From contig NZ_BMPF01000002.1 of assembly GCF_014647455.2 (NCBI RefSeq), forward strand, positions 558,001 through 622,000: a DNA stretch of 64,000 bases, read 5' to 3'. Below are positions 18,670-28,375 of this stretch, in pieces; position 1 is the first letter of the stretch, and each line of letters opens with the position of its first letter. The DNA comes from Halarchaeum grantii. GTDB lineage: Archaea; Halobacteriota; Halobacteria; Halobacteriales; Halobacteriaceae. Made by a program: the position numbers and the translations under genes. The notes under the pieces were generated by a model that was given only the letters and a program-made list of their open reading frames with translations, made no database searches and was not told the origin of the DNA.

Positions 18670-21318
18670 ATGACCCAGGTGCCCGACGACTACGACCCCG
18701 AGGAGTTAGAGCCGCGACTCCAGCAGCGCTGGCTGGACGAGGAGACCTACCGCTTCGACGGCGACGCCAACGACCCCGACACCGCCTACGTCGTCGACAC
18801 GCCGCCACCCTACCCGACCGGTGAGCTCCACATCGGCCACGCGCTCAACTGGTCGTACATGGACTTCGCGGCGCGCTTCCACCGCCTTCAGGGCGACGAC
18901 GTCCTCTTCCCGCAGGGATGGGACTGCCACGGCCTCCCCACGGAAGTGAAGGTCGAGGAGAACGAGGGCATCCAGCGCACGGACGTCCCGCGCGACGAGT
19001 TCCGCGAGATGTGCGTCGAGCACACCCGCCACCAGATCGACTCGATGAAGGAGACGATGCGCGAACTCGGCTTCAGCCAGGACTGGGACGCCGAGTTCCG
19101 AACGATGGACCCCGAGTACTGGGGCAAGACCCAGGAATCCTTCGTCGAGATGGCGAACGACGACCTCGTCTACCGCGACGAGCACCCCGTCAACTGGTGT
19201 CCGCGCTGTGGTACCGCCATCGCCGACGCCGAAGTCGAACCCATCGAGCGCGAGGGGACCCTCCACTACGTCACCTTCCCCGGCGTCGACAACGACGACA
19301 TCGAGATCGCGACGACGCGCCCCGAGCTGATGGCGGCCTGCGTCGCGATGGCCGTCCACCCCGACGACGAGCGCTACGACGGCCGCGAGGACGACACCTT
19401 CGAGGTGCCGCTCTTCGGCCACGAGGTCGAACTCATCGAGGACGAGGACGTCGACCAGGAGTTCGGGAGCGGCGCCGTCATGGTCTGTACGTTCGGCGAC
19501 AAGCAGGACGTGACGTGGTGGGCCGAGCACGACCTCGACCTGCGCGCCGTCTTCACCGAGGACGGCCACCTCACCGGGGACGCGGGGGAGTACGCCGGCC
19601 TCACCATCGAGGAGGCGAAGGAGGCCGTCGCCGAGGACCTCGACGCCGAGGGCTACCTCAACGACACCGAACCCACGGAGCAGTCCGTGGGCGCCTGCTG
19701 GCGCTGTGACACCCCCATCGAGATCCTCTCGAAGGAGCAGTGGTTCGTCGAGGTGGACAAGGACGCCATCCTCGAACGGGCCGAGGAGGTCGAGTGGATC
19801 CCCGAGCACATGCACCAGCGCCTCGTCGAGTGGACGGAGGGGATGGACTGGGACTGGGTCATCAGTCGCCAGCGCGTCTTCGCGACGCCCATCCCCGCGT
19901 GGGAGTGCACCGACTGCGGGCACTGGCACATCGCCGGGGGCGAGGAGACGCCCGTCGACCCCACCGAGGAACCGCCGTCCGTGGGGAGTTGCCCCGAGTG
20001 CGGGAGCGACTCGTGGACCGGCGAGACCGACGTCATGGACACGTGGATGGACTCCTCCATCACGCCCCTGCACGTCTCCGGGTGGCCCGAGAACATCGAC
20101 CTCGAGGAGTTCGAGCCCGTCAGCCTCCGCCCGCAGGGCCACGACATCATCCGCACGTGGGCGTTCTACACGCTGCTGCGCACCGGCGAACTCACCGACG
20201 AGAAGCCGTGGGAGAACATCCTCATCAACGGTATGGTGTTCGGCCCCGACGGCAACAAGATGAGCAAATCGCGGGGCAACACCGTCAGCCCCGAGGAAGC
20301 CGTCGAGGAGTACAGCGCGGACGCCGCGCGACAGGCGCTCGCGCTCGGCGGCCAGCCCGGCAGCGACGTCCAGTTCCAGTGGAAGGAGGTGAAGTCCGCG
20401 AGCCGGTTCCTCACGAAGCTCTGGAACATCGTCAAGTTCGCGAGCGGGCACTTCGACGAGGACACGCCCGACATCGAGGACGCCGCCTACCGCGACGCGG
20501 ACAGTTGGATCCGCTCGAAGGCGACGCGCGTCGCCAGCGACGTCGAGGCCGAGATGGAGGCCTACCGCTTCGACGCCGCGCTCCGCGAGCTCCGGGAGTT
20601 CGCGTGGAACGACCTCGCGGACGACTACGTCGAACTCGCGAAGGGGCGACTGTACAACGGTCGGCCCGGGGAGCGCGACGCCGCTCGTAAGACGCTCTAC
20701 GACGTTGTTTCCGCCGTCACGCGGATGCTCGCGCCGTTCAGCCCGCACCTCGCCGACGAGGTCTGGCGCCACCTCCCCGGCACCGAGGGCAGCGTCCACA
20801 CCGCCGACTGGCCCGCCCTCGACGCCTACGACGAGGACGCCGAGGAGCGCGGCGAGGTCATCGCCGAGGCCACCCGCGAGATCCGCGCGTGGAAGTCCGC
20901 GAACGGCTACCCGCTGAACGCCGACCTCGACGACGTCGAACTCTACTTCGACCCCGGTCTCGCCGTGGAAAACGTCGACACCTACGACCTCTCGGAGACC
21001 GTCAACGCCCCGGTGCGCGTGCGCGACGGCCGCCCGAACGTCGAACTCGTCCCCGTCGACGTTGAGGGCGACGACTCGAAGATCGGGCCCGAGTTCCGCT
21101 CCGAGGCCGGCGTCGTCCTCGGCGCCCTCGACGAGGCCGACCCCGAGGTCATCCAGGCGCAGAAGAACTCCGGCGACACCGTCACCCTCGAGGTCGACGG
21201 CGAGGAGTACGAGCTCGACGGTGACTGGGTGACCGTCGAGGAGGAGTACCGCGCCGAGGGCGGCGCGGAGGTCGCCGTCGTCGAGACCGAGTTCGGCACC
21301 GTCCTCGTCTACCCCTAA
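18670..21318 (+). CDS. valS: Valyl-tRNA synthetase
   Basis: An 882-residue class I synthetase that charges tRNA-Val. The HIGH motif is at residues 54-57 ([11 protein letters not shown]), KMSKS at 530-534, and the editing domain lies between, with the conserved [10 protein letters not shown]. Zinc-binding pairs CPRC, CWRC, CTDC and CPEC are visible in the insertion. The C-terminal half is the anticodon-binding helical domain followed by a short tail domain without the long coiled coil of bacterial enzymes. The start ATG 18670 ([20 protein letters not shown]) matches archaeal ValRS. No Shine-Dalgarno is visible before it. Confidence 0.95.
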   Translation: MTQVPDDYDPEELEPRLQQRWLDEETYRFDGDANDPDTAYVVDTPPPYPTGELHIGHALNWSYMDFAARFHRLQGDDVLFPQGWDCHGLPTEVKVEENEGIQRTDVPRDEFREMCVEHTRHQIDSMKETMRELGFSQDWDAEFRTMDPEYWGKTQESFVEMANDDLVYRDEHPVNWCPRCGTAIADAEVEPIEREGTLHYVTFPGVDNDDIEIATTRPELMAACVAMAVHPDDERYDGREDDTFEVPLFGHEVELIEDEDVDQEFGSGAVMVCTFGDKQDVTWWAEHDLDLRAVFTEDGHLTGDAGEYAGLTIEEAKEAVAEDLDAEGYLNDTEPTEQSVGACWRCDTPIEILSKEQWFVEVDKDAILERAEEVEWIPEHMHQRLVEWTEGMDWDWVISRQRVFATPIPAWECTDCGHWHIAGGEETPVDPTEEPPSVGSCPECGSDSWTGETDVMDTWMDSSITPLHVSGWPENIDLEEFEPVSLRPQGHDIIRTWAFYTLLRTGELTDEKPWENILINGMVFGPDGNKMSKSRGNTVSPEEAVEEYSADAARQALALGGQPGSDVQFQWKEVKSASRFLTKLWNIVKFASGHFDEDTPDIEDAAYRDADSWIRSKATRVASDVEAEMEAYRFDAALRELREFAWNDLADDYVELAKGRLYNGRPGERDAARKTLYDVVSAVTRMLAPFSPHLADEVWRHLPGTEGSVHTADWPALDAYDEDAEERGEVIAEATREIRAWKSANGYPLNADLDDVELYFDPGLAVENVDTYDLSETVNAPVRVRDGRPNVELVPVDVEGDDSKIGPEFRSEAGVVLGALDEADPEVIQAQKNSGDTVTLEVDGEEYELDGDWVTVEEEYRAEGGAEVAVVETEFGTVLVYP

Positions 21319-21521
21319 CCCGGCGCGAGGCGCCCTCACGCAGTCGGTCCCTCGAAGGCGCTACGGCGCGCTCGGCGTGCGGAACACCGCACGCATCTGC
21401 CGCTGGACGCGGTCGGGCGCGAGCGCGGCGGGGGAGGGGAGCGGGACGCGAGGGGGTGACGGGTCGTGGTACCTCGACCCTCGCAAGTGTTATCCGTGGT
21501 TCGTCCCTCTGATTGTTTGTA

Positions 21522-21728
21522 ATGGCATCCGGTAAGGTTGACTTCTTCAACGACACGGGCGGCTACGGTTTCATTTCGACTGACGACGGCGACCTCGACG
21601 ACGACGAGGACGTGTTCTTCCACATGGAGGACGTCGGTGGCGAGGACCTCACGGAAGGTACTGAGGTCGAGTTCGACATCGAGTCCTCCCCCAAGGGGCC
21701 TCGCGCGGCGAACGTCGTCCGGCTGTAA
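21522..21728 (+). CDS. cspA: Cold-shock domain protein
   Basis: A 68-residue single OB-fold protein. RNA-binding motifs are intact: GYGFISTDD (RNP1) and DVFFHMEDV (RNP2). It is likely an RNA chaperone in the cytoplasm. I take ATG 21522 (MASGKVDFFNDTGG), not the in-frame upstream codon three residues earlier. A TATA-like GTGTTATCC near 21487 and the lack of a Shine-Dalgarno suggest a nearly leaderless mRNA. Acidic residues replace many of the basic ones typical of bacterial CspA, as expected for halophiles. Confidence 0.93.
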   Translation: MASGKVDFFNDTGGYGFISTDDGDLDDDEDVFFHMEDVGGEDLTEGTEVEFDIESSPKGPRAANVVRL

Positions 21729-21741
21729 TACCGGAGCACCC

Positions 21742-21760
21742 CTGTCGCTGTTAGCGACAG
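21742..21760 (+). terminator. Stem-loop in the cspA 3' region
   Basis: CTGTCGCT-GTT-AGCGACAG forms a perfect 8-bp stem with a 3-nt loop, 13 nt after the cspA stop codon. No T-tract follows directly. It may stabilise or end the short mRNA. Confidence 0.45.
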
Positions 21761-21945
21761 ACTCGATTCTCACGACGGCCCGTCCGCCAGCGCGACTGCG
21801 CGGGCGTGCCGCGTTTTCACCGACACAACTACCACCCGAGACGCGCGCGTGAACCGAAACGCGTGCGCCGAGCGACGCGTCTCGACCCCCGAGGACCGAC
21901 TGGTGGGCCACGAGATTTAGGTGGGCGGCGCACCCCCTTCCGACC

Positions 21946-22371
21946 ATGGCTCAGAGTCAGTCGCTCCCGGTCGCGGACGTCTCGCGGAGCGTCGTGAGCA
22001 TCCCGGGGACCGCCTCCCTCGATCAGGTCGCGGAGACGATGCACGCCGAGGACGTCGGCTTCCTCGTCGTGAGGCAGGAAGGCGAGCCGGTGGGCGCGCT
22101 CACCGACCGACAGGTCGCGCTGTCGCTGCGGAACGAAGCGGACCCGGCGGCGACGACCGCGAGCGAGCTGATGACGCCCGAGCTCGTGACCATCGGGCGG
22201 GACATGGACGTCCTCCGGATCGTCCAGAAGATGAAGCTCGAGGAGGTCCGACGCGTCGTGGTCGTCGACGACGACGATGACCCGGTGAGCGTCGTCTCCC
22301 TCGACGACGTGCTCGTCCTGCTCGGCGAGGAACTCGGCGACGTAGCGGACCTGCTCGAAGCGCAGGTCTGA
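21946..22371 (+). CDS. CBS-domain pair protein
   Basis: A 141-residue protein made of two CBS modules (residues about 10-65 and 75-135). The first includes VGFLVVRQEGEPVGALTDRQVAL, the second ELMTPELVTIGRDMDVLRIVQKM and VVVVDDDDDPVSVVSLDDVLVLL. CBS pairs bind adenosine nucleotides and serve as energy or redox sensors. Standalone versions have no assigned partner. No membrane segment. It lies upstream of the M29 aminopeptidase on the same strand. Start ATG 21946. Confidence 0.88.
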   Translation: MAQSQSLPVADVSRSVVSIPGTASLDQVAETMHAEDVGFLVVRQEGEPVGALTDRQVALSLRNEADPAATTASELMTPELVTIGRDMDVLRIVQKMKLEEVRRVVVVDDDDDPVSVVSLDDVLVLLGEELGDVADLLEAQV

Positions 22372-22420
22372 ACGGAGACGAGCGGTCGGCTTTTTCTCTC
22401 GGCCGTGCGACGACGCGGGT

Positions 22421-23527
22421 ATGGACGAGCGAGTTCGCGAACACGCACGGACGCTGGTCGAGTGGAGCGCGCGGATCGAGGAGGGCGACGACGTCGTGGT
22501 GCGCGTCGGGCCCGACGCCCACGAGTTGGCGGTGGCGGTCGCCGAAGAACTCGGCGAGCGCGGCGCGAACGTCGTGACGACGTACGCGGACGCGGAGGTG
22601 ACGCGCGCGTACCTGCTCGGACACGACGGCGACTTCGCGGAGGACCCCGCACACGAGCTGGCGCTCTACGAGAACGCGGACGCGGTGCTCTCGCTCGGCG
22701 GCGGCCGGAACACGACGGAGACGGCGGACGTACCATCGGAGAAACGCCAGGCGCACAGCCGAGCGCACGCGGGCGTCCGGGAGGCGCGCATGGAGACGAA
22801 GTGGGTCTCGACCGAGCATCCGACGCGCTCGCTCGCCCAGCAGGCGGGGATGAGCGGCGAGGCGTATCGCGACTTCGTCTACGACGCCGTCTTCCGCGAC
22901 TGGGAGGCGCTCGCGACGAAGCAGGAGAAGGTGAAGGAGCGACTCGACGACGCGAACGAGGTCCGGCTCATCTCCGGGGACGGGACCGACCTGACGATGT
23001 CCGTCGAAGGGCGCGTCGCGGTGAACTCGGCGGCGAGCGTCGCGTACGACTCGCACAACCTCCCGTCGGGCGAGGTGTTCACCGCGCCGTCCGCGACGGA
23101 GGGCGAGGTGGTCTTCGACGTCCCGATGACGATACACGGCCGGCGCGTCCGGGACGTCCGCCTCGAGTTCGCGGACGGCGAAGTCGTTGACTACGCCGCG
23201 GCGCAGGGCGAGGACGCCATCACCGAGGTGCTGGAGACGGACGCGGGCGCGCGCCGCCTCGGCGAGCTCGGCATCGGGATGAATCGCGGGATCGACCGCG
23301 TGACGGACAACATCCTCTTCGACGAGAAGATGGGAGATACGGTGCATCTCGCGCTCGGCCGCGCGTACGCCTCGAACTTCCCCGAGGGTCGCGAGGACGA
23401 GGCGAACGAATCTGCGGTCCACGTCGACCTCATCACGGACGTGAGCGAGGACTCGCGCATCGAGGTCGACGGCGAGGTGATACAGGAGGACGGGGCGTTC
23501 TGGTTCGAAGACGGGTTCGACGGATGA
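22421..23527 (+). CDS. Aminopeptidase, M29 family
   Basis: A 368-residue metallopeptidase of the AmpS/PepT (M29) family, which removes N-terminal amino acids. Family landmarks are the metal-ligand region NLPSGEVFTAPSATEGEVVFD, ELGIGMNRGIDRVTDNILFDEKMGDTVHLALGRAY-type segment near residues 275-310, and the final ESAVHVDLITD. The likely dinuclear metal ligands (Glu, Glu, His, Tyr, His, Asp) occur in these stretches. Start ATG 22421 (MDERVREHARTLVEW). It follows the CBS gene by 49 nt, with a T-rich stretch in the gap that could be a terminator or its own TATA box. Confidence 0.88.
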   Translation: MDERVREHARTLVEWSARIEEGDDVVVRVGPDAHELAVAVAEELGERGANVVTTYADAEVTRAYLLGHDGDFAEDPAHELALYENADAVLSLGGGRNTTETADVPSEKRQAHSRAHAGVREARMETKWVSTEHPTRSLAQQAGMSGEAYRDFVYDAVFRDWEALATKQEKVKERLDDANEVRLISGDGTDLTMSVEGRVAVNSAASVAYDSHNLPSGEVFTAPSATEGEVVFDVPMTIHGRRVRDVRLEFADGEVVDYAAAQGEDAITEVLETDAGARRLGELGIGMNRGIDRVTDNILFDEKMGDTVHLALGRAYASNFPEGREDEANESAVHVDLITDVSEDSRIEVDGEVIQEDGAFWFEDGFDG

Positions 23528-23652
23528 CGCGCCGTTCCGCGACCGGAACGGGGCGTACCGCGCGCTCGGCGAACCGCACGCCCGCGTGAGCGACTCCCCA
23601 CCGGTCGCCACCGGGTTCGCGGTGAGACCGCGCATGCGTTCGGCGACACCCA

Positions 23653-24591
23653 TCAGTCGTCGCCGGGCGCGTAGCAGTCGAAGTCGGCGGTCTCGCAGTC
23701 GCCGGCCTCGGTCTCGACTTGGATGGTGGCGTGGCCGACGCCGTGCTCCGCGCCGAGGGCGTGGCGTGCGCGTTCGAGGACGGCGTCGCGGTCCGCGTCC
23801 GCCTCGACGACGACGTGCGCGCTGCACGCGTACTGCTCGGAGGCGAGCGCCCAGACGTGGACGTCGTGGACGTCCCGGACGCCGTCGATGGCGGCGAGGG
23901 TGCCCGCGACGTCCTCGACGGCGACGTCGCTGGGTGCGCCCTGCAGGAGGATGTTGAGGCTCTCCCGGAGGAGGTCCTTCGCGGAGTAGAGGACGAGCCC
24001 CGCGATGCAGAGCGAGAAGAGCACGTCGAGGACGTAGAGGTCGGTGAAGTAGAGCGCGACGCCGAGCGCGATGGCGGCGACGCTCCCGGCGGCGTCCGCG
24101 AGCAGGTGGAGGTAGGCGCCCTTCACGTTGAGGTTCTCCTGGCCGCCGTGGAGGACGTACGCGCCCGCGAGGTTCGCGGCGAGGCCGAGGGCGCCGACGA
24201 GTATCGTCGGGACGGCCTTCACGGGCTGCGGGTCGCCGTAGCGCGCGAACGCCTCGTAAGCGACGTAGACGACGATGGCGACGAGCGCGACGCCGTTGGC
24301 GAGCGCGCCGAGGATTTCGACGCGCTGATAGCCGTACGTGCGCCGTCGGTCGGCGGCGCGCGTCGCGAGGTAGGCGGCGAGGAGCGCGAGCGCGAGGCTC
24401 CCGCTGTCGGTGAGCATGTGCGCGGCGTCCGCGAGCAGCGTGAGCGAGTTCGCGTAGAGCGCGCCCGCGAGTTCGACGACGAAGAAGACGGTGTTGATGG
24501 CGAGCGCGACGGCGAGCGCGCGCTGGTTCCCGCCGTGGTCGTGTGCGTGGCCGTCGTCGTGTGTGTGGTCGTCGTGCCCGTGCTCGCTCAT
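23653..24591 (-). CDS. Cation diffusion facilitator (zinc/cobalt/cadmium efflux)
   Basis: A 312-residue CDF transporter. The N-terminus is His-rich (HGHDDHTHDDGHAHDHGG), a cytosolic metal-collecting arm. Six helices follow, with the metal sites HMLTDSG in helix 2 and HLLADAAGS in helix 5 (HxxxD in both), then the cytoplasmic C-terminal domain. This is the ZitB/CzcD zinc-type signature. It exchanges Zn2+ or similar ions for H+. It is convergent with the M29 gene. Start ATG 24591. Confidence 0.93.
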   Translation of the reverse strand: MSEHGHDDHTHDDGHAHDHGGNQRALAVALAINTVFFVVELAGALYANSLTLLADAAHMLTDSGSLALALLAAYLATRAADRRRTYGYQRVEILGALANGVALVAIVVYVAYEAFARYGDPQPVKAVPTILVGALGLAANLAGAYVLHGGQENLNVKGAYLHLLADAAGSVAAIALGVALYFTDLYVLDVLFSLCIAGLVLYSAKDLLRESLNILLQGAPSDVAVEDVAGTLAAIDGVRDVHDVHVWALASEQYACSAHVVVEADADRDAVLERARHALGAEHGVGHATIQVETEAGDCETADFDCYAPGDD

Positions 24592-24779
24592 CGGTGGGCG
24601 TGCCTATCCCCCGGCGATATATTAACACCCGTATCAGTAGTCGGGGTCAGATAACTAGAGGTTACTACTGAATCGAGGCTCGGTTAACAACACGCGGCGC
24701 TCGGACGCCGAGTCCAGCGGGGGCGTTCGCGACGAGCGAGACGGGCCCTGCAGGCGCGGAGCGGGCGCTGGAGAGCGTG

Positions 24780-25120
24780 AAGTGAGTTGCGGGGAGTAAG
24801 CCCCCTTCTGTTCTTCCGGCATTCGGCTGAGCGTCCGCGCGGGACGCCGGGCTACCTTCCTGTGCGCGGACTTGCACCGGCGAGGGTGGCCGTTCCATCG
24901 CTCCTCCGTCGTCATTCCTCGGTGGGTTCACTCCCCGCGGCCTTCTCGCCGCGGGTTCGCACACCGCATCGGTCGGACGGAGACGTGTCGTCTCTGTTCC
25001 AGGGCCGACGGTCTCCCGCCCCGGGCTTGTGCCCGGTCGCCTGCCCGACTGGTGGGGGGACTTTCCTCATGTACGCACCCGAGGGCCGCACACGGGGGCC
25101 GGGCTCCCGCTACTCACGCG
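24780..25120 (-). ncRNA. rnpB: RNase P RNA (catalytic RNA, archaeal type A)
   Basis: Processes the 5' ends of tRNA precursors. On the minus strand the universally conserved GAGGAAAGTCC occurs at 25058-25068 and the partner ACAGAAGGGGGCTTA near 24797-24811, together forming P4. The ends pair in a long P1 helix: GTGAGT and AGCGGGAG at the 5' side with CTCCCCGC and ACTCAC at the 3' side (24782-24796). A conserved GAACGG-type element lies in between. Length is about 340 nt. A TTAA box at 25141-25144 is placed right for transcription from about 25118. Exact ends are approximate to a few bases. ORFs over this stretch are not genes. Confidence 0.93.
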
Positions 25121-25335
25121 AGCGTAGTCCGCTGAATGGGTTAAGGGGTTCGGTCGTGCGTGTCATATCCTACCACACACAGGGTAAGTACCTTGTGGCT
25201 CGCGGGATACCGTCTCCTGCCCTCGATGCGTCGGAGAGCCGCCGAGTTCCCCGGGGAGAGCACTTTCGGAGTCCATCACGGTTTCGGGAAACAAGGGAAG
25301 GATTGAAGTTTGAAGTTGCCCTATATGTATGCGTA

Positions 25336-25962
25336 ATGTCCGAGGCCCAGTCGATACACCTTTCCGACGACGACGGCGCTCGGGCCGTCGAGCTCGCGCG
25401 TGACTCCGTCGAGGCGTTCGTACGTAACGGCCAGCGCGAACAGCCGGGGAGCATGCGCGACGCGTTCTACAACCGGACGAGCGCCTTCGTCCGCCTGCAG
25501 TCGACGCGGGGTCGGGGACGACTGCGCGGCTGTGCGGGCGCCCACGAGACGGTCCGAGAGCTCGGAAACGAATCGAAACAGCTCGGGCACGCCATCGTCG
25601 AGGCGGCCATCAACGCGGCGAGCGAATCCTCCTGTGGCTCCGAGGTCGAGCCCGCCGAACTCGACACGATTCGCGTCTCCGTCTGCACCGTCTCGAACCT
25701 CCTCCTCACCGACGACCCGGTCGCCGACATCGAACTCGGCACGCACGGCGTCGCCGTCGACGGCCACGGGAAGCACGGCTGGATGTATCCGACGCTCCCC
25801 ATCGAGAACGACTGGTCCGTCTTCGAGTACCTCGACCGCACCTGCCGAAAGGCCGGCCTCCCGAACGGCGCGTGGGAGGACGACGACGTGATGGTGACGC
25901 TCTTCGAGGGGCAGGTCTTCCAGGAGTCCGAGCCCCACGGCGAGATCGAGATCCTGAGCTAG
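25336..25962 (+). CDS. AMMECR1/TIGR00296 family protein
   Basis: A 208-residue conserved protein of archaea and eukaryotes with an unknown biochemical role. The family core is clear: TSAFVRLQST, RLRGCAGAHETVRELG (the conserved RGC(x)G motif), AINAASESS, IRVSVCTVSNLLLTDDP and the HGKHGWMYPTLPIEND segment. The start is ATG 25336, with no family sequence upstream. RNase P RNA lies divergently upstream. Its stop overlaps by 3 nt the stop of the convergent nicotinate phosphoribosyltransferase gene. Confidence 0.88.
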   Translation: MSEAQSIHLSDDDGARAVELARDSVEAFVRNGQREQPGSMRDAFYNRTSAFVRLQSTRGRGRLRGCAGAHETVRELGNESKQLGHAIVEAAINAASESSCGSEVEPAELDTIRVSVCTVSNLLLTDDPVADIELGTHGVAVDGHGKHGWMYPTLPIENDWSVFEYLDRTCRKAGLPNGAWEDDDVMVTLFEGQVFQESEPHGEIEILS

Positions 25963-27119
25963 AAGTCGACCGCCGCCGCGTCTTCTGCCGCCCGCGTCGC
26001 CGCCGCCTCGATGTCGAACTCCCTGACGAGCTCGCCGTCCCGAATCAGGGGTTCGAGGAGTGCCTCGCCGTCCGACGGGCCCGACCGGTCCGCGAGCCCG
26101 ACGTGATGGCCGCCGTCCGGCGTCCGGTACACCTGTTTCGTCCCGGAGAGCTTCCCGCGTTTCGCGCAGGGCTCGCCGTCGCGCTCGACGATGTCGAGCG
26201 AGAAGTCCACGGGGTCGGCGTTGGAGACGTGGCCGCCAACGCCGAACCCCTCGACGACGTCCCGGAGCTCGCGGAGCTCGTCGGGGCCGAGGCCGCCGCT
26301 GACGAAGATACCGACGTCCTCGAAGCCCCGGAGGTCGAGCTCCCAGCGGACCTCCTCGACGATGCGGCGGAAATCGCCGCGCCGCGAGGACGTCGTGTCG
26401 AGGCGAACGCTGTCGAGGGCGTCGCCGAGCGTCGCGGCCGCCCGGAGCGTCTCGTCCTTCTCGTCGGAGTAGGTGTCGCAGAGCGCGACCCGCGGGACGT
26501 CCGCGTCGACGGCCTCGTCGAACGCGGTCCACGCCTCCTCCTGGTGGCCGTTCCCAAACGCGATGAGGAGGGCGTGGGGCATCGTCCCGCCCGCCTCGAC
26601 GCCGAGGACGTCGCCGGCGGCGACGTGACTGATACCGTCCAAGCCGGCGACGAGCGCGGCGCGTTCGACCATCGCGGCGATGCTCGGGTGGACGTGGCGC
26701 GCGCCGAAACTGAGCACTTGGCTCTCGGGGGCGGCGCGCCTGACGTCGAGCGCGCCGGTCGCGCAGCCGGTCGCGTGCGAGAGGAAGCCGAGGAGGCTCG
26801 TCTCGTAGCGCGCGAAGTCGAGGTAGTCGCCCTCGATGCGCATGACGGGTCCGCCGTCGAAGAGACGCCCCTCGCGCATCGCGTCGACGTCGATGGGGAG
26901 GCCGGCGAGGAGGTGGGCGGCGTCCTTCACGCCCGCGAGCAGTTCGAACTCGCCGGTCGGGAACTGGTCGGCGGTGACTTCGGCGACGACGCGCGGGTTC
27001 TTGCCGGCGTGTTCGAGGGTGGTGACCGTCCGGTCGAAGTAGGCGTCGGTCGCCCGCCCCTCGGCGATGGCCTCGGCGGGCACGATGTCGAAGGGGGCGT
27101 CCGCCGCGTCTCGTGGCAT
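25959..27119 (-). CDS. pncB: Nicotinate phosphoribosyltransferase
   Basis: A 386-residue enzyme of NAD salvage, joining nicotinate and PRPP. Landmarks are AAPESQVLSFGARHVHPSIA, THxxx-like ISHVAAGDVLG, AFGNGHQEEAWTAF, LCDTYSDEKDETLR, VRLDTTSSRRGDF, and the phosphate-binding FEDVGIFVSGGLGPDELR, followed by VGGHVSNADPVDFSLDIV and CAKRGKLSG. This is the short archaeal subfamily. Start ATG 27119 (MPRDAADAPFDIVPAEA). A longer reading would cross the divergent ACT-protein promoter. Quinolinate-type enzyme is excluded by the motif set. Confidence 0.9.
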   Translation of the reverse strand: MPRDAADAPFDIVPAEAIAEGRATDAYFDRTVTTLEHAGKNPRVVAEVTADQFPTGEFELLAGVKDAAHLLAGLPIDVDAMREGRLFDGGPVMRIEGDYLDFARYETSLLGFLSHATGCATGALDVRRAAPESQVLSFGARHVHPSIAAMVERAALVAGLDGISHVAAGDVLGVEAGGTMPHALLIAFGNGHQEEAWTAFDEAVDADVPRVALCDTYSDEKDETLRAAATLGDALDSVRLDTTSSRRGDFRRIVEEVRWELDLRGFEDVGIFVSGGLGPDELRELRDVVEGFGVGGHVSNADPVDFSLDIVERDGEPCAKRGKLSGTKQVYRTPDGGHHVGLADRSGPSDGEALLEPLIRDGELVREFDIEAAATRAAEDAAAVDF

Positions 27120-27237
27120 GCCTCTCGCTACCGACGGCGAGGCGAAAAAGCCTGCCGTCGTCCGGGCGGGGGGGACCGGCCGCGGCGCCGAGCGCGCGAC
27201 CCCACAGCGTTTTACCGCGCACGACGTACCCCCGGGC

Positions 27238-27741
27238 GTGTTCGAGGACATCATGCGGAAGTTCGAGGGGAGTCCCGGCCAGCAGGCCGTCATCCGGCTC
27301 CTCCTCGAGCGCGGGTTCTCCGTGAACGACGAGGGGCGCGTGGTCTCGGGGTCGATCGAGATCGCGAACACCCAACTCGCCCAGGAGGTCGGCGTCGACC
27401 GGCGCGTCGTCGACTCGACGACGGACGCCATCCTCGCCGACGAGGAACTCAGGCGCATCTTCCAGAACATCAGCCAGATCCCGAGCCTGATGGACCTCGC
27501 GCCCGTCCTCGACCTGACGGTCGTGACGGTCGCCGTCCACGACGCCGACGACCCCGGCCTCGTCGCGCAGGTGACCGGCCTCCTCGCCGAGCACGAGATC
27601 AGCATCCGCCAGACGATCAGCGAGGACCCCGAGTTCACGGACGAACCGCGCCTCTACCTCGTCGTCGCGGACGACCTCCCCGGCGACGTCGTCACCGAGT
27701 TGATGGCGCTCCCGTTCGTCCGCTCGGTCGAGCTCTCCTGA
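27238..27741 (+). CDS. ACT-domain regulatory protein
   Basis: A 167-residue protein with an N-terminal helix-turn-helix-like segment (IEIANTQLAQEVGVDRRVVDSTTDAILADEELR) and a C-terminal ACT domain at about residues 95-165 (VVTVAVHDADDPGLVAQVTGLLAEHEISIRQTISED). ACT domains bind amino acids, so this is probably an amino-acid-responsive regulator. The start GTG 27238 is placed by a TTTTAC box at about 27210, giving leaderless spacing, and by the conserved VFEDIMRKFEGSPGQQAVIR opening. ATG 27253 is the alternative. It diverges from pncB. Confidence 0.82.
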   Translation: MFEDIMRKFEGSPGQQAVIRLLLERGFSVNDEGRVVSGSIEIANTQLAQEVGVDRRVVDSTTDAILADEELRRIFQNISQIPSLMDLAPVLDLTVVTVAVHDADDPGLVAQVTGLLAEHEISIRQTISEDPEFTDEPRLYLVVADDLPGDVVTELMALPFVRSVELS

Positions 27742-27751
27742 GGTACCAGAC

Positions 27752-28375
27752 GTGAGCGAGGACGCCTACGAGACGCTCGCCGGGCCGGGGGAAGCGCGCT
27801 TCGAGATTCGGGGCTCCGAGTTCGTCGGCCGCGCGCGGCCCGTGGCCACCGTCGAGGCCGCCGAGGCGTTCGTCGAGGAGGTACAGGACGCCTACGCGGA
27901 CGCGAGCCACAACGTGCCGTGCTACCGGGTGCGAGTAGAGTCCGGGGGGCCCGGCTCGGGCCACCTGCTCCGCGAGTACCAGAGCGACGACGGCGAGCCC
28001 TCCGGGTCGTCCGGGAAGCCCGCCCTGAACGTCCTCCAGCAGCGCGACGTCCAGAACGCCGTCGTGGTCGTCACGCGCTACTTCGGCGGCACCGAACTCG
28101 GCGTGGGCGGCCTCGCGCGGGCGTACTCGCGGGCGGTGAAGGAGGCCGTCGACGACGCCGGGCTCACGACGCAGAAGCCACAGGAGCGCTTCGCGGCGAC
28201 GGTGGCGTACGACGACTCCGGGACGGTGCGGGGCATCCTCGAGTCCGCGGACTGCGCGTTCGATGCCGACTACGCGGAGCGGGTCGCCTTCGAGGTGACG
28301 TGCGACCGCGACGATGCCGACGCGTTGCGAGAGCGGTTGCGCGACGCGACGAGCGGTCGCGTCGAGCTGGAGTGA
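27752..28375 (+). CDS. YigZ/IMPACT family protein (UPF0029)
   Basis: A 207-residue protein with the family signature YFGGTELGVGGLARAYSRAVKEA at the core, preceded by the EPSGSSGKPALNVL and VVVVTRYFGG segments. The C-terminal part (about residues 140-205) is the dimerisation-type domain. Function in translation-related control is known for eukaryotic IMPACT, and the archaeal role is not established. The start is GTG 27752, 10 nt after the ACT-protein stop, so the two genes are likely co-transcribed. Confidence 0.88.
   Translation: MSEDAYETLAGPGEARFEIRGSEFVGRARPVATVEAAEAFVEEVQDAYADASHNVPCYRVRVESGGPGSGHLLREYQSDDGEPSGSSGKPALNVLQQRDVQNAVVVVTRYFGGTELGVGGLARAYSRAVKEAVDDAGLTTQKPQERFAATVAYDDSGTVRGILESADCAFDADYAERVAFEVTCDRDDADALRERLRDATSGRVELE

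Noticed and set aside
24787-25335. Open frame extending the AMMECR1 gene upstream
   Set aside because: It crosses the RNase P RNA gene. The true start is ATG 25336, where family sequence begins.
27120-27638. N-terminal extension of nicotinate phosphoribosyltransferase
   Set aside because: It would run antisense over the divergent ACT-domain gene, and no family sequence is present upstream of 27119.
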